Assembly: GCF_001269345.1 (NCBI RefSeq) | Contig: NZ_CXOP01000002.1 | Location: 806,853 to 870,852 of the forward strand | DNA: 64,000 nt | Source of the DNA: Limnohabitans sp. 2KL-27 | GTDB lineage: Bacteria; Pseudomonadota; Gammaproteobacteria; Burkholderiales; Burkholderiaceae_C | Reading direction: 5' to 3' | Part shown: positions 24,680-36,098 of the stretch, piece by piece | Layout: every line of letters begins with the position of its first letter | Position numbering within the stretch: the first letter of the stretch is position 1 | The notes under the pieces: model-generated | The model's database searches: none | Told to the model about the DNA's origin: nothing | The model's input: the letters and a program-made list of their open reading frames with translations, nothing else | Program-made: the position numbers and the translations under genes

Positions 24680-26409
24680 GCCGCAGTGTCCAGCTCTCAT
24701 CGAGCCCGCTGCTGGCCAGCAAAACCCCGGTTTGGCGCAGCAAGCTGATTGTGGCGGCCATTGCGCTGGGCTTCACAGGCTTGATTGCGCGTGCGGCCTA
24801 TGTACAGGTGATTGCCAATGATTTTTTCATCCGCCAAGGTGTAGTGCGTTTTGAGCGTACGCTGACTTTGCCCGCCAACCGGGGGCGCGTGCTCGACCGC
24901 AATGGCATGCTGCTGGCGTCGAGCGTGCCGGCGCCCAGCATTTGGGCCAACCCGGAAGACATCGAGCGCGATCCGGCCAAGCTGCGTGAACTGGCGCGTC
25001 TGCTGGACATGAGCCCTGCCGAGTTGGACAAAAAACTCAAGGACGATGAAAAGACCTTTGTCTGGTTGCGCAGGCAACTCGATGAGCCGGTGGTCAAGCA
25101 AATCCTGGCCTTGGGCATCAAGGGTGTCTACGACATCAAGGAATACAAGCGTTTGTATCCCGAGGGAGAGGCTGCGGCCCACATCGTGGGCTTTACCAAT
25201 GTGGAAGACCAAGGCCAGGAGGGTGTGGAGCTGGTGTTTCAGAATCAGCTGTCCGGCAAGCCAGGCTCGCGCCGCGTGATCAAGGACCGCTTAGGCCGTG
25301 TCGTCGAGGATGTGGGCGAGACGGTCCCTCCCGTCGATGGCGAGGATTTGCAACTGAGCATTGACAGCAAGGTCCAGTTTTTTGCCTACCAAAAGCTGCG
25401 CGAGGCGGTGCTGGAGCACAAAGCCAAGGCCGGCAGTGTGGTGGTGCTCGACGCGCAGTCGGGCGAAATTTTGGCGCTGGCCAACTACCCCAGCTATTCG
25501 CCAGACAAACGTGTCAACTTGAGTGGCGAGCAGCTGCGCAACCGGGCCTTGACCGACACCTTTGAGCCGGGCTCGACCATGAAGCCGTTTGCCGTGGCCT
25601 TGGCGCTGGAAAAAGGCCTGGTCAAGCCGGAGACCCCCATCCAGACCGCCCCCGGTCGCATCACCATCACCGGCTCGACCATCACCGACGCCCATCCGCA
25701 TGGTGTGCTCACCGTCAACGAGGTGATCCAGAAATCGAGCAACGTGGGCACGGTGAAGATGGCCATGCAAATGCAGCCCCGTGAGATGTGGGAAATGTTT
25801 GCGCAGGTCGGCTTCGGGCAAAAGCCGCAACTGCCTTTTCCAGGTGTCGTCAGTGGCCGTTTGCGGCCCTACAAAACCTGGCGCCCCATCGAGCAGGCCA
25901 CCATGAGCTACGGCTACGGCATCTCCAGCAGCCTGTTCCAGGTCGCCAGGGCTTACACGGTGTTTGCACGCGACGGGGAAGTGGTGCCCGCCACCTTGAT
26001 GAAGGCCGAGCATCAGGTTGCAGGTACGCGGGTCATCAGTGCAGAAAACGCCAAGGCCATGCGCAAGATGCTGCAAATGGCCGCAGGCCCCGGGGGCACC
26101 GCGCAAAAAGCCCAGACCATGGGTTACTCGGTGGGCGGCAAGACCGGGACAGCACACAAACAAGAGGGCAAAGGCTACGCCGGTAAAAAATACCGGGGTT
26201 TCTTTGTCGGTTTGGCCCCGATTGAGGCGCCGCGCATCGTGGTGGCCGTGATGATCGATGAACCCAGCAACGGCCGCTATTACGGTGGCGATGTGGCCGC
26301 GCCTGTGTTCAGCCAGACGGTGCAGCAAACCTTGCGCATGATGGGCGTGCAGCCCGACATGGCGGTCAAACCACAAATCGTGGCCAGATCGGTGGAGGAG
26401 TCGTTCTGA
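24676..26409 (+). CDS. ftsI: Peptidoglycan D,D-transpeptidase FtsI (PBP3)
   Basis: 577 residues, class B penicillin-binding protein of the septum. A membrane anchor lies near residues 18-38, followed by the pedestal domain starting RGRVLDRNGMLLASS and the transpeptidase domain. The active-site serine tetrad is STMK in DTFEPGSTMKPF, the SxN motif is SSN in VIQKSSNVGTVKM, and the KTG motif is in VGGKTGTAHK. It pairs with FtsW encoded further down. Its stop overlaps the murE start by one base. Confidence 0.97.
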   Translation: MSRSVQLSSSPLLASKTPVWRSKLIVAAIALGFTGLIARAAYVQVIANDFFIRQGVVRFERTLTLPANRGRVLDRNGMLLASSVPAPSIWANPEDIERDPAKLRELARLLDMSPAELDKKLKDDEKTFVWLRRQLDEPVVKQILALGIKGVYDIKEYKRLYPEGEAAAHIVGFTNVEDQGQEGVELVFQNQLSGKPGSRRVIKDRLGRVVEDVGETVPPVDGEDLQLSIDSKVQFFAYQKLREAVLEHKAKAGSVVVLDAQSGEILALANYPSYSPDKRVNLSGEQLRNRALTDTFEPGSTMKPFAVALALEKGLVKPETPIQTAPGRITITGSTITDAHPHGVLTVNEVIQKSSNVGTVKMAMQMQPREMWEMFAQVGFGQKPQLPFPGVVSGRLRPYKTWRPIEQATMSYGYGISSSLFQVARAYTVFARDGEVVPATLMKAEHQVAGTRVISAENAKAMRKMLQMAAGPGGTAQKAQTMGYSVGGKTGTAHKQEGKGYAGKKYRGFFVGLAPIEAPRIVVAVMIDEPSNGRYYGGDVAAPVFSQTVQQTLRMMGVQPDMAVKPQIVARSVEESF

Positions 26410-27941
26410 TGCAGATGCTGCACAACGCCCCCGAAGCGGCCCGCTGGTTGCGCACGCACGTGACGGGAGAGCTGCGCACCGACAGCCGCTTGGTGCAGGC
26501 GGGTGATGGCTTCATTGCCTGGCCGGGTGCCGCCACCGACGGACGGCGTTACCTGGCAGCAGCGCTGGCGCAGGGGGCTGCGGCGTGCTTGATGGAGGAG
26601 CAGGACCATGCGCCTTGGCTCCAGGGCCTGCAGGCTGAAGTTGCCCCAAAGTTGGCGGTCATGTCAGGACTCAAGGCGCAAACGGGCTGGGTGGCCGATG
26701 CCTATTACGAACACCCCAGCCAGGCCCTGAACGTGCTGGCGGTCACGGGCACGAATGGCAAAACATCGACGGCCTGGTGGTTGGCCCAGGCGCTGTCTGC
26801 GCCCGAATTGCAACAAGCCTGTGGGCTGGTGGGCACCTTGGGCGCAGGCCGCTTGCCTGAACTGGTGAGCACCGGCATGACGACGCCCGACCCGGTGCTG
26901 CTGCAGCGCCAGTTCCGGCAGTTTGTTCACGAAGGGGTGACGCACTGCGCCATCGAAGCCTCTTCCATCGGTCTGGCCGAGCACCGCTTGGACGGGACAG
27001 CCATCCGCGTGGCCGTGTTCACCAATTTCACCCAGGACCACCTGGATTACCACGGCGACATGGCCCGCTATTGGTCGGCCAAGGCCGCTTTGTTTGCTTG
27101 GCCCGGCTTGCAGTCGGCCGTCGTCAACATCGACGACGCGCAAGGCGCTGTGCTGGCCCAGCAGTTACAGGGCGGGCCGCTGGATGTTTGGACTTGCTCG
27201 CGGCGCGGCGCTGCGCGTCTGCAAGCGCGTGCTTTGCCCCATGGCCAGGGTTTGGCATTTGAGGTGATCGAGGGCAACGCCGTGCACGTTCTGCACACCG
27301 AACTGATGGGCGACTACAACATGGACAACCTGTTGGGTGTGATCGGCAGTTTGCGCGCCCTGGGTTTCGATTTGGCGCAAGCGGTGCAGGCCTGTGGGCG
27401 GCTGGCAGCGGTGCCCGGACGCATGGAGCGCGTGTCCATTGACATGCCGGGTGCGCAGGCTGATGGCGCATGCCCGCTGGTGGTCGTGGACTATGCCCAC
27501 ACGCCCGACGCGATCAGCCAGGCCTTGGCCTCGCTGCGGTCGCAGGCGGCCCTGCGTGGTGGTCGCCTGTGGTGTGTGCTGGGCTGTGGGGGGGATCGCG
27601 ATGCCAGCAAACGCCCCTTGATGGCGGCTGCAGCCGAAGCAGCGGCCGACCAAGTGGTGCTGACCAGCGACAACCCGCGCAGCGAATCGCCCGAGGCGAT
27701 TGCGGCCGAGATGGTCCAAGGCCTGAGCCGTCCGCCATTGGCACACATTCAACTTGACCGTGCCAAGGCCATTGCCGAAGCGGTGGCCCAAGCGGCCGCG
27801 CAAGACGTGGTGCTGGTGGCTGGCAAAGGCCACGAAAGCGAGCAGGACATCATGGGTGTTCGCCACCCGTTTTCGGACGTGGCGCAGGCGCGCAGGGCTT
27901 TGCAGCAACGCGCTGCACAGCGGCAGGGAGTGCTCGCATGA
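26409..27941 (+). CDS. murE: UDP-N-acetylmuramoyl-L-alanyl-D-glutamate-2,6-diaminopimelate ligase
   Basis: 510 residues. Adds meso-diaminopimelate to the peptidoglycan precursor. ATP loop GTNGKTSTAWW, HxxD-like region FTNFTQDHLDYHGDM, a carbamate-lysine segment SAKAALFAW, DYAHTPDAI, and SDNPRSE, the DNPR motif specific for diaminopimelate rather than lysine. GGAGGAG upstream serves as ribosome binding site. Its stop overlaps the murF start by 4 bp. Confidence 0.96.
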   Translation: MQMLHNAPEAARWLRTHVTGELRTDSRLVQAGDGFIAWPGAATDGRRYLAAALAQGAAACLMEEQDHAPWLQGLQAEVAPKLAVMSGLKAQTGWVADAYYEHPSQALNVLAVTGTNGKTSTAWWLAQALSAPELQQACGLVGTLGAGRLPELVSTGMTTPDPVLLQRQFRQFVHEGVTHCAIEASSIGLAEHRLDGTAIRVAVFTNFTQDHLDYHGDMARYWSAKAALFAWPGLQSAVVNIDDAQGAVLAQQLQGGPLDVWTCSRRGAARLQARALPHGQGLAFEVIEGNAVHVLHTELMGDYNMDNLLGVIGSLRALGFDLAQAVQACGRLAAVPGRMERVSIDMPGAQADGACPLVVVDYAHTPDAISQALASLRSQAALRGGRLWCVLGCGGDRDASKRPLMAAAAEAAADQVVLTSDNPRSESPEAIAAEMVQGLSRPPLAHIQLDRAKAIAEAVAQAAAQDVVLVAGKGHESEQDIMGVRHPFSDVAQARRALQQRAAQRQGVLA

Positions 27942-29389
27942 TCGCTCCGGTGTCCATGAAGCTGAATTTGAACCTCGCTCTGAGCTGGTTGAGCCAGGCC
28001 CATGGCGTGAATGTGCAAGGCGTGGTGGCCGACCGGGTCCACACCGACAGCCGCAGCCTGCAAGCGGGTGACCTGTTTGTCGCTTTGCGCGGTGAGCGTT
28101 TTGATGGCAACCAGTTCATCGCCCAAGCCCAGGCGCAAGGCGCCGTCGCGGTGGTTTGCGAGGCCTCTGGGCAGGCTCAAGCAGCAGCGCTCGGTATGCC
28201 CGCGCTGGTGGTGCCCGATGCGCGCATCGCTTTGGGTGAGCTGGCGGCTGGATGGCGTGCGCAATTCAGTTTGCCGCTGATTGCCGTGACCGGCAGCAAC
28301 GGCAAAACCACCGTGACGCAAATGATCGCGTCCATCTTGCGTGCCCATGCAGGTGACAAGGCTTTGTCCACCCAGGGCAACCTGAACAACGACATTGGCG
28401 TGCCCCTGACCTTGTTCAATTTGCGGGCTCACCACCGCATCGCCGTGGTCGAGTTGGGCATGAACCATCCCGGCGAAATCGCCTACCTGGCCCGACTGGC
28501 TCGGCCCACTGTGGCACTGGTCAACAATGCGCAGCGCGAGCACCAAGAGTTCATGGGCACGGTGGAGGCCGTGGCGCATGAAAACGGGGCCGTGCTGCAA
28601 GCCTTGCCACCCGAAGGCTTGGCGGTGTTCCCAGGCGACGATGCCTACACCCCGATCTGGCAGGGCTTGTCAGGTCAGCGCGCAACTCGCTGCTTTGCCA
28701 TGGCGTCTCACGGACAGGCCGATGTGCGCGCTGCTGTGTTGGCCTGGCAGTCGGGCGCTTGGCAGTTCACCCTCCAAACGCCCGAGGGCACTGCGCCCGT
28801 TCGTTTGCACATTGCTGGACGACACAACGTCAAAAATGCTTTGGCCGCAACGGCCTGCGCTTTGGCCGCTGGCGTGCCCTTGGCCGCCGTGGTCCAGGGT
28901 CTGGTGGCTTTTGAGCCGGTCAAGGGGCGTTCGCGTGCGCTGGTGCTGGAAAGCAGTGGCCACGGCATCACCGTGATCGACGACACCTACAACGCCAACC
29001 CCGACTCGGTGCGCGCCGCCATCGATGTTTTGGCCGAGTTGCCTGCGCCACGTTTGCTGGTGCTGGGCGACATGGGCGAAGTGGGCAACCAAGGCCCCGA
29101 GTTCCACGCCGAGGTGGGCCGCTATGCCGCCGAGCGCGAGATCGAAGCTTTCTTCACCTTGGGCGATTTGTGCCTGCACAGTGCCCAGGCCTTTGGTGCC
29201 GCCCGGCACTTCCAGGACATGGACAGTTTGCTGGCGGCGGTCACCGGGCAGTTGGGCGAGTTCCGCAGTGTGGTGGTCAAAGGCTCGCGTTTCATGAAGA
29301 TGGAGCGCGTGGTTCAGGCGCTGATGTCGCATGTCGAAGGCCAGAACAGTCAAAACAAAGATAAAAAAGGGGAGCCCCATGCTGCTTAG
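27938..29389 (+). CDS. murF: UDP-N-acetylmuramoyl-tripeptide--D-alanyl-D-alanine ligase
   Basis: 483 residues. Completes the pentapeptide by adding D-Ala-D-Ala. ATP loop [29 protein letters not shown], and [12 protein letters not shown] typical of MurF; also [12 protein letters not shown]. The substrate domain at the N-terminus reads [20 protein letters not shown] in the local variant [14 protein letters not shown]. The 3' end overlaps the mraY start by 11 bp, which carries the mraY ribosome binding site within murF. Confidence 0.96.
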   Translation: MIAPVSMKLNLNLALSWLSQAHGVNVQGVVADRVHTDSRSLQAGDLFVALRGERFDGNQFIAQAQAQGAVAVVCEASGQAQAAALGMPALVVPDARIALGELAAGWRAQFSLPLIAVTGSNGKTTVTQMIASILRAHAGDKALSTQGNLNNDIGVPLTLFNLRAHHRIAVVELGMNHPGEIAYLARLARPTVALVNNAQREHQEFMGTVEAVAHENGAVLQALPPEGLAVFPGDDAYTPIWQGLSGQRATRCFAMASHGQADVRAAVLAWQSGAWQFTLQTPEGTAPVRLHIAGRHNVKNALAATACALAAGVPLAAVVQGLVAFEPVKGRSRALVLESSGHGITVIDDTYNANPDSVRAAIDVLAELPAPRLLVLGDMGEVGNQGPEFHAEVGRYAAEREIEAFFTLGDLCLHSAQAFGAARHFQDMDSLLAAVTGQLGEFRSVVVKGSRFMKMERVVQALMSHVEGQNSQNKDKKGEPHAA

Positions 29390-30557
29390 CCTGGCCCAAT
29401 GGTTGCAAAGTTTGTCCCCTGAATGGGGTTTTTTGCGTGTTTTCCAATACATCACTTTCCGAGCTGTGATGGCCGCCATGACGGCGCTCTTGATCGGCTT
29501 GGCTGCAGGCCCTTGGGTGATACGCCGCTTGACTTCGCTCAAGATCGGCCAGCCCATCCGTGGCTATGGCATGGAGTCACACCTGGCCAAAAGCGGTACC
29601 CCCACCATGGGCGGCGTGCTCATCTTGTTGTCGATCGCCATCTCCACTTTGCTGTGGTTTGACCTGTCCAACCGTTTTGTCTGGATTGTGTTGATCGTCA
29701 CCCTGGGTTTTGGGGCCATTGGCTGGGTCGACGACTGGCGCAAGGTGGTCAACAAAGACCCGGAGGGCATGCGCTCACGCGAAAAGTACTTCTGGCAATC
29801 GGTCATCGGCTTGCTGGCCGCGCTGTATCTGGTCTTCAGCATTTCCGAAGTGTCCAACCTGCGCGTGCTGGACTTGTTTGGCCAGTGGGTCATGTCGGGC
29901 TTTGACGTGAGCCTGCCGCCCAAAGCCGGTTTGCAGGTGCCCTTCTTCAAGGAAATCAACTACCCGCTGGGTGTGTTGGGTTTTGTGTTGCTGACGTACC
30001 TGGTGATCGTGGGGTCCAGCAATGCGGTCAACCTCACCGACGGTTTGGACGGGCTGGCCATCATGCCGGTGGTGATGGTGGGCTCGGCACTGGGGGTGTT
30101 CGCCTACGTCACGGGCAGCGCTGTGTATTCCAAGTACTTGTTCTTTCCGTACATTCCGGGTTCGGGCGAGTTGCTGATCTTTTGCGCGGCCATGGCGGGC
30201 GCGGGCCTGGCCTTTTTGTGGTTCAACACCCATCCGGCCCAAGTCTTCATGGGTGACGTGGGCGCGCTGGCATTGGGCGCAGCACTGGGCACCATCGCGG
30301 TTATCGTGCGCGCCGAAATCGTGCTGGCCATCATGGGCGGCATCTTCGTGGTCGAAGCCTTGTCGGTGATGGCGCAGGTCACGTACTTCAAGTACACCAA
30401 GAAAAAATACGGCGAGGGTAGACGCATCCTGAAGATGGCGCCCTTGCACCACCATTTTGAAAAGAGCGGCTGGAAGGAAACGCAAGTCGTGGTGCGTTTC
30501 TGGATCATCACCATGCTGCTGTGTCTGGTCGGCTTGTCGACCCTGAAGCTGAGGTAA
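29379..30557 (+). CDS. mraY: Phospho-N-acetylmuramoyl-pentapeptide-transferase
   Basis: 392 residues, about ten membrane helices. Makes lipid I from UDP-MurNAc-pentapeptide and undecaprenyl phosphate. Motifs: [19 protein letters not shown] with the conserved Asp pair, [27 protein letters not shown] and the loop [13 protein letters not shown] use ATG 29379 ([12 protein letters not shown]) with GGGGAG just upstream; the frame is open 48 bp further into murF but that start lacks a site. Confidence 0.96.
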   Translation: MLLSLAQWLQSLSPEWGFLRVFQYITFRAVMAAMTALLIGLAAGPWVIRRLTSLKIGQPIRGYGMESHLAKSGTPTMGGVLILLSIAISTLLWFDLSNRFVWIVLIVTLGFGAIGWVDDWRKVVNKDPEGMRSREKYFWQSVIGLLAALYLVFSISEVSNLRVLDLFGQWVMSGFDVSLPPKAGLQVPFFKEINYPLGVLGFVLLTYLVIVGSSNAVNLTDGLDGLAIMPVVMVGSALGVFAYVTGSAVYSKYLFFPYIPGSGELLIFCAAMAGAGLAFLWFNTHPAQVFMGDVGALALGAALGTIAVIVRAEIVLAIMGGIFVVEALSVMAQVTYFKYTKKKYGEGRRILKMAPLHHHFEKSGWKETQVVVRFWIITMLLCLVGLSTLKLR

Positions 30558-30560
30558 GAC

Positions 30561-32333
30561 ATGCAGCTCCAAGGTCAACACGTTCTGATTCTCGGTTTGG
30601 GTGCTTCGGGCTTGGCGATGGCCCGCTGGTGCGCGCATGCCGGAGCCGACGTGACCGTGGCCGATACCCGAGACACGCCGCCACAGTTGGCCGCTTTGCA
30701 GGCCGAGTGGCCTGCTGTGCGCTTTGTGCCCGGCCCCTTTGAGGCCAGCTTGGTCGAAGGCGCATCGGTGCGTGCCGTGTTTCGCAGCCCGGGCCTGGCC
30801 CCTGAGGTGGTGGCCCCTGTGATGGATGCAGCGCGCAGCATGGGCCTTTGGCAAGGCGGCGAGCTGAGCTTGTTCGCCGCTGGTTTGGAAGATTTGAAGG
30901 CACGCTTTGGCTATGCCCCGCAGGTGCTGGCCATCACCGGCACCAACGGCAAGACCACGGTCACATCGCTCACTGGGCAGTTGGTGGCGCGTGCGGGCAA
31001 AACCGTGAAAGTGGCCGGCAACATCGGCCCCACGCTGCTGGACACCTTGACCGAAGCCATGGCGCAAGCGCAAGTTCAGGTCGAGCAAGAAGCAGCAGAG
31101 CGCGCCGCCGCTGCGCTTGAAAACCAAGACGAGGTCAGTGAGCAGCCATCGGTCATGACGGCCCCAGAAACTGCCACCCCAGTCCAAGCTCAGCATGAAC
31201 CCGCAAGCCAAGCTGCCGATACCCCCGATACCCCCGATGCCGACGAGGCGTTGGACAGCTTGGATGACGAGACCGCCGCTGAACTGCCGCTGCCTGTTGC
31301 GCCTGCGGTGCAGGACCCCATGGCCCAGGCACTGCCCCAGGTGTGGGTGCTGGAGCTGTCGAGCTTCCAGCTCGACAGCAGTGAGGGCTTTGAGCCAACT
31401 GCCGCCACGGTGCTCAACATTTCGCAAGACCACCTGGACTGGCATGGCAGCATGGCCGCCTATGCCGCCGCCAAAGCCCGCATATTTGGTGCGCAGGCCC
31501 TCATGGTGCTCAATCGGGAAGACCGGCTGGTCATGGCCATGCGGCCCGAGCCTGTGCGCGTGAAGTTGCAAAAGCCTGTCGAGCGCGCTGGCGTGCTGTT
31601 TGGTGGCGACATGCCCCAGCGCCCGGGCGACTTTGGCATCGAAGTCACACACGGCATGACCTGGCTGGTGCGCGCTCTGGAAGCCGATGAAACACGTCGC
31701 CGTCGCAAAGATGCGGCAGAAGAGTTGCACATTCAGCGACTGATGCCTGCTGACGCCTTGCGCATTCGCGGTCGCCACAATGCGGTCAATGCGCTCGCTG
31801 CGCTGGCGCTGGCCAGCAGCGCAGGTTGCGCTTTGGGTCCCATGCTCTATGGCCTGCGCGAATACCGAGGCGAGCCGCACCGTGTCGAACCGGTGGCGAT
31901 TGTCCATGAGGTCGAATTTTTTGACGACAGCAAGGGCACCAACGTGGGCGCGACGGTGGCCGCCTTGCAAGGCCTGGGCGCAGACCGCCGCGTGGTGGTC
32001 ATTTTGGGCGGCGACGGCAAAGGTCAGGACTTTTCCCCATTGGCCGATCCCGTCCAGCGTTTTGCCCGGGGCGTGGTCTTGATCGGCCGCGACGCGCCCG
32101 TGATCCGTGAAGCGCTGCAAGGCACCCACGTGCCACTGCACGACGCCGCCGATATGCATGCCGCCGTCAAGCAAGCTGCGGCCATCGCCCGCAGTGGTGA
32201 TGCGGTCTTGATGTCGCCCGCATGCGCGAGCTTTGACATGTTTGACAACTACGGCCACCGTGCCGAGGTGTTTGTTCACGCTGTGGCCGGTTTGGCCGAA
32301 GCGGCAGGTGTGGCCATGGAGGGCGTGCTGTGA
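30561..32333 (+). CDS. murD: UDP-N-acetylmuramoylalanine--D-glutamate ligase with a large internal insertion
   Basis: 590 residues, well above the ~440 of E. coli MurD. The N-terminal Rossmann-like domain begins [15 protein letters not shown]; the ATP loop GTNGKTT is near residues 127-133; [14 protein letters not shown] and [11 protein letters not shown] bracket an insertion at about residues 166-255 that is rich in Ala, Glu, Asp, Gln and Pro and looks disordered. Downstream are [27 protein letters not shown] and [15 protein letters not shown], all normal. The enzyme adds D-glutamate to UDP-MurNAc-L-Ala. Starts 3 bp after mraY with GAGG as ribosome binding site. Confidence 0.95.
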   Translation: MQLQGQHVLILGLGASGLAMARWCAHAGADVTVADTRDTPPQLAALQAEWPAVRFVPGPFEASLVEGASVRAVFRSPGLAPEVVAPVMDAARSMGLWQGGELSLFAAGLEDLKARFGYAPQVLAITGTNGKTTVTSLTGQLVARAGKTVKVAGNIGPTLLDTLTEAMAQAQVQVEQEAAERAAAALENQDEVSEQPSVMTAPETATPVQAQHEPASQAADTPDTPDADEALDSLDDETAAELPLPVAPAVQDPMAQALPQVWVLELSSFQLDSSEGFEPTAATVLNISQDHLDWHGSMAAYAAAKARIFGAQALMVLNREDRLVMAMRPEPVRVKLQKPVERAGVLFGGDMPQRPGDFGIEVTHGMTWLVRALEADETRRRRKDAAEELHIQRLMPADALRIRGRHNAVNALAALALASSAGCALGPMLYGLREYRGEPHRVEPVAIVHEVEFFDDSKGTNVGATVAALQGLGADRRVVVILGGDGKGQDFSPLADPVQRFARGVVLIGRDAPVIREALQGTHVPLHDAADMHAAVKQAAAIARSGDAVLMSPACASFDMFDNYGHRAEVFVHAVAGLAEAAGVAMEGVL

Positions 32334-33631
32334 GCGAAGCGCTGTCATTCCCGCAACGACTGCAGGCAGGCGTCGCCCATTGGGGCCAGGTGATCACGGG
32401 TCGTGCATCGGGCGGTCAGGCAGCGGGCGCACAGGGTTTGCCTGTCAATTTGGGCAGTTACGATTTCGCACGCAACGTTGCGGGATCGGGCACCCGCTTG
32501 CAAAGCGTGGACCAAGCCCTCGTCTGGGTGGTGGTTGCCTTGCTCATGTGGGGCATGGTCATGGTGTACTCGGCATCGATCGCCATGCCGGACAACCCCC
32601 GTTTTTCGCGTTACACACAAACCCATTTTTTGACGCGTCATGTGATCTCCATGCTCGTGGGCAGTGTCATGGCTTTGCTGGCTTTTCAGGTGCCCACCGA
32701 AACTTGGGAAAAAGTAGCCAGACCCTTGTTTGTGGTGTCCTTGGTGCTGCTGGCCTTGGTGCTGATTCCTTTCATCGGCAAGGGCGTCAACGGTGCGCGG
32801 CGCTGGATTTCCTTTGGCGTCATGAATTTTCAGCCCTCTGAATTGGCGAAATTTGCCACCATCATTTATGCGGCCGATTACATGGTGCGCAAGATGGACG
32901 TCAAAGAGCGGTTCTTCCGCGCCGTCTTGCCCATGGGGGCGGCCGTGGCCTTAGCCGGGGTGTTTTTGCTGGCCGAGCCTGACATGGGGGCCTTCATGGT
33001 GATCGCCATCATTGCCATGGGCATCCTGTTCTTGGGTGGTGTGAACGCCCGCATGTTCTTTCTGATTTTTGCGGTGCTGGTGGGGGCGTTTGTGGTGATG
33101 ATTGCCGCATCCCCTTGGCGCAGGGACCGCATCTTTGCTTACCTGGACCCCTTCAGTGCCGAGCACGCTTTGGGCAAGGGCTACCAGCTGTCGCATTCGC
33201 TGATTGCGATCGGTCGCGGTGAAGTCTGGGGCGTGGGTTTGGGCGGCAGTGTCGAGAAGTTGCATTGGTTGCCAGAGGCCCACACCGACTTTTTATTGGC
33301 GGTGATCGGTGAAGAGTTTGGTTTGGTGGGCGTGAGCTTGGTGATCTGCCTGTTTTTATGGCTCAGCCGCCGCATCATGGTGATTGGCCGCCAAGCCATC
33401 GCCCTGGACAAGGTGTTCTCTGGGCTGGTGGCGCAAGGCGTGGGCATCTGGATCGGCTTTCAGGCCTTCATCAACATGGGTGTGAATTTGGGCGCGTTGC
33501 CCACCAAGGGCCTGACACTGCCTTTGATGAGTTACGGCGGTTCGGCCATCATGATGAATCTGATTGCCATCGCGGTGGTGTTGCGCATCGACGCCGAAAA
33601 CAAACAGATGATGCGTGGGGGCCGGGCATGA
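32330..33631 (+). CDS. ftsW: Septal peptidoglycan polymerase FtsW (SEDS family)
   Basis: 433 residues with about ten membrane segments after a ~65-residue cytoplasmic N-terminus. SEDS motifs: [49 protein letters not shown] and [15 protein letters not shown]. FtsW polymerises lipid II with FtsI at the septum. Overlaps murD and murG by 4 bp each (ATGA arrangement). Confidence 0.96.
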   Translation: MSEALSFPQRLQAGVAHWGQVITGRASGGQAAGAQGLPVNLGSYDFARNVAGSGTRLQSVDQALVWVVVALLMWGMVMVYSASIAMPDNPRFSRYTQTHFLTRHVISMLVGSVMALLAFQVPTETWEKVARPLFVVSLVLLALVLIPFIGKGVNGARRWISFGVMNFQPSELAKFATIIYAADYMVRKMDVKERFFRAVLPMGAAVALAGVFLLAEPDMGAFMVIAIIAMGILFLGGVNARMFFLIFAVLVGAFVVMIAASPWRRDRIFAYLDPFSAEHALGKGYQLSHSLIAIGRGEVWGVGLGGSVEKLHWLPEAHTDFLLAVIGEEFGLVGVSLVICLFLWLSRRIMVIGRQAIALDKVFSGLVAQGVGIWIGFQAFINMGVNLGALPTKGLTLPLMSYGGSAIMMNLIAIAVVLRIDAENKQMMRGGRA

Positions 33632-34692
33632 CGCAGAAATGCGCACTGGTCATGGCAGGCGGCACGGGGGGACACATCTTCCCGGGTCTGGCTGTGGCCG
33701 AGGCCTTGCGTGATGCAGGTTGGCGCGTGCACTGGTTGGGCGCGCCGGACAGCATGGAAAGCCAGTTGGTACCGCCGCGCGGCTTCGCCTTTGAGGCGGT
33801 GGCTTTTGGCGGCGTGCGCGGCAAGGGGCTCGCAACACTGGCCTTCTTGCCACTCAAGCTGCTGCGTGCTTTCTGGCAAAGCCTGCTGGTGGTGCGCCGG
33901 GTCAAGCCCGATGTGGTGCTGGGCTTGGGCGGCTACATCACTTTCCCGGGCGGCATGATGGCCAGCCTGTGGGGCAAGCCCTTGGTGCTGCACGAACAAA
34001 ATTCGGTGGCGGGTCTGGCCAACAAGGTGCTGGCGCAATTGGCCGACCGCGTGTTCACCGCCTTCCCCGGTGTCTTCAAAATCGGGCAATGGGTGGGCAA
34101 CCCCTTGCGCCGCGCTTTCACAGAACAGGCCGCACCCGCTGAACGCTTTGCCGGACGCAGTGGCCCCTTGCGTGTGCTGGTGGTGGGCGGCAGCCTGGGG
34201 GCCAAGGCCCTGAACGACATCGTGCCGCAGGCCTTGGCCTTGATGCCCGAGGCCACACGTCCGCAGGTCATTCACCAAAGCGGCGCCAAACAAATTGATG
34301 CGCTGCGTGCCAACTACTCGGCCGCAGGTGTGCAAGCCGAATTGACGCCGTTCATCGACGACACGGCCAGCGCCTTTGCACAGGCCGATTTGGTGATCTG
34401 CCGCGCTGGCGCCAGCACCGTGACCGAGCTCGCCGCGGTAGGCGTGGCCGCTTTGTTGGTGCCTTTCCCGTTTGCTGTCGACGACCACCAGACCACCAAT
34501 GCGCGGTTTTTGGTGGCATCCGGCGGCGGCTGGCTGGTGCCTCAGGCCGACTTGACAGCGCAAAGTCTGGCCGAGCGCCTGACGGGCTTGAGCCGAGACA
34601 CATTGCGGGACGTGGCGCAAAAAGCCCATGCACAGAAAAAAACAAATGCGACCAGGGAGGTTGTGATGGCTTGTGAGGAGTTGGTGGCATGA
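33628..34692 (+). CDS. murG: UDP-N-acetylglucosamine--lipid I GlcNAc transferase
   Basis: 354 residues. Converts lipid I to lipid II at the inner face of the membrane. GT-B fold with [20 protein letters not shown] at the N-terminus, [27 protein letters not shown] and the donor-site segment [16 protein letters not shown]. The frame is open far upstream inside ftsW, but the family start is the ATG at 33628, which overlaps the ftsW stop. Confidence 0.96.
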   Translation: MTQKCALVMAGGTGGHIFPGLAVAEALRDAGWRVHWLGAPDSMESQLVPPRGFAFEAVAFGGVRGKGLATLAFLPLKLLRAFWQSLLVVRRVKPDVVLGLGGYITFPGGMMASLWGKPLVLHEQNSVAGLANKVLAQLADRVFTAFPGVFKIGQWVGNPLRRAFTEQAAPAERFAGRSGPLRVLVVGGSLGAKALNDIVPQALALMPEATRPQVIHQSGAKQIDALRANYSAAGVQAELTPFIDDTASAFAQADLVICRAGASTVTELAAVGVAALLVPFPFAVDDHQTTNARFLVASGGGWLVPQADLTAQSLAERLTGLSRDTLRDVAQKAHAQKKTNATREVVMACEELVA

Positions 34693-36098
34693 AACACGCC
34701 ATCCGGAAAATCCACTTCATCGGCATCGGCGGCTCGGGCATGAGCGGCATTGCCGAAGTGTTGCTCAATCTGGGTTACCAGATTTCCGGCTCCGATTTGT
34801 CCGAAAGTGCCACGCTGCAGCGCCTGGCGGCTTTGGGCATCGACACCCATGTGGGCCACAGCGCGGGCAACGTCCAAGACGCCGATGCCGTGGTCACATC
34901 GACCGCCGTGAAAGCCGATAACCCCGAGGTGCTGGCCGCACGGGCTCGCCACATCCCCATCGTGCCGCGGGCTGTCATGCTGGCCGAGTTGATGCGCATG
35001 AAGCAAGGTGTGGCCATTGCCGGCACACACGGCAAAACCACCACCACCAGCTTGGTGGCCAGTGTGCTGGCCGAGGCCGGACTGGACCCGACCTTTGTGA
35101 TCGGCGGCCGATTGAACAGTGCAGGCGCCAATGCCAAGTTGGGCACGGGCGACTACATCGTGGTGGAAGCCGACGAGTCCGATGCCTCGTTTTTGAACCT
35201 GTTGCCCGTGATGGCGGTGGTGACCAACATCGACGCCGACCACATGGAAACCTATGGCCACGACCTGGCCAAACTCAAGGCGGCTTTTGTCGAGTTTTTA
35301 CACCGCATGCCTTTTTACGGTACGGCCATTGTCTGCTCGGACGACCATGGCGTGCAGTCCATTTTGGAGGGCATCGCCCGCCCGGTGACCACCTATGGCC
35401 TCAACGAAGGTGCCCAGGTCCGCGCGGTGGATGTGCGCGCCCAAAACGGGCAGATGCACTTCACGGTGCAACGGCGCAACGGTGTGACCTTGCCCGACCT
35501 GCCCATCGTGTTGAATTTGCCCGGTGTGCACAACGTGCTCAATGCCTTGGCCGCCATTTCCGTGGCCGTCGAATTGGGTGTGGATGATGCGGCTGTGCAA
35601 CGCGCACTGGCCCAGTTCAAGGGCGTGGGCCGCCGCTTCCAACGTTATGGGGAAGTGGCCACGGCCGATGGACAAGGCCGCTTCACCGTCATCGACGATT
35701 ACGGCCACCATCCGGTCGAGATGGCGGCCACGCTGGCAGCCGCCCGTGGCGCATTCCCGGGACGCCGTCTGGTGTTGGCGTTCCAACCGCACCGCTACAG
35801 CCGCACGCGGGATTGTTTTGAAGACTTCGTGAAAGTCATTGGTCAGGGTTGCGACAGCGTGCTGCTGTCCGAGGTCTATGCGGCCGGTGAAGCCCCCATC
35901 GTGGCCGCCGATGGCCGCTCGTTGGCGCGAGCACTGCGGGTGGCGGGCAAGGTCGAACCGGTCTTTGTGGACGCGATTGCCGACATGCCCCAAGCCGTGC
36001 TTGGCAACGCCCGTGATGGCGATGTGGTGATCTGCATGGGGGCAGGCTCCATCGGGGCCGTGCCCGCCCAAGTGGTCGAATTGGGAGGTGCCGCATGA
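34689..36098 (+). CDS. murC: UDP-N-acetylmuramate--L-alanine ligase
   Basis: 469 residues. First amino acid ligase of the pathway. Signatures: [69 protein letters not shown] and [11 protein letters not shown]. Overlaps murG and ddl by 4 bp each. A second Mur-ligase gene (mpl) for recycling lies at 51852-53222. Confidence 0.97.
   Translation: MKHAIRKIHFIGIGGSGMSGIAEVLLNLGYQISGSDLSESATLQRLAALGIDTHVGHSAGNVQDADAVVTSTAVKADNPEVLAARARHIPIVPRAVMLAELMRMKQGVAIAGTHGKTTTTSLVASVLAEAGLDPTFVIGGRLNSAGANAKLGTGDYIVVEADESDASFLNLLPVMAVVTNIDADHMETYGHDLAKLKAAFVEFLHRMPFYGTAIVCSDDHGVQSILEGIARPVTTYGLNEGAQVRAVDVRAQNGQMHFTVQRRNGVTLPDLPIVLNLPGVHNVLNALAAISVAVELGVDDAAVQRALAQFKGVGRRFQRYGEVATADGQGRFTVIDDYGHHPVEMAATLAAARGAFPGRRLVLAFQPHRYSRTRDCFEDFVKVIGQGCDSVLLSEVYAAGEAPIVAADGRSLARALRVAGKVEPVFVDAIADMPQAVLGNARDGDVVICMGAGSIGAVPAQVVELGGAA

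Noticed and set aside
29775..32348. Long minus-strand open frame (857 codons) opposite mraY and murD
   Set aside because: Antisense to two genes with full family motifs; long antisense frames arise from GC-rich third positions. Composition is His/Gln/Arg-rich without domain features.
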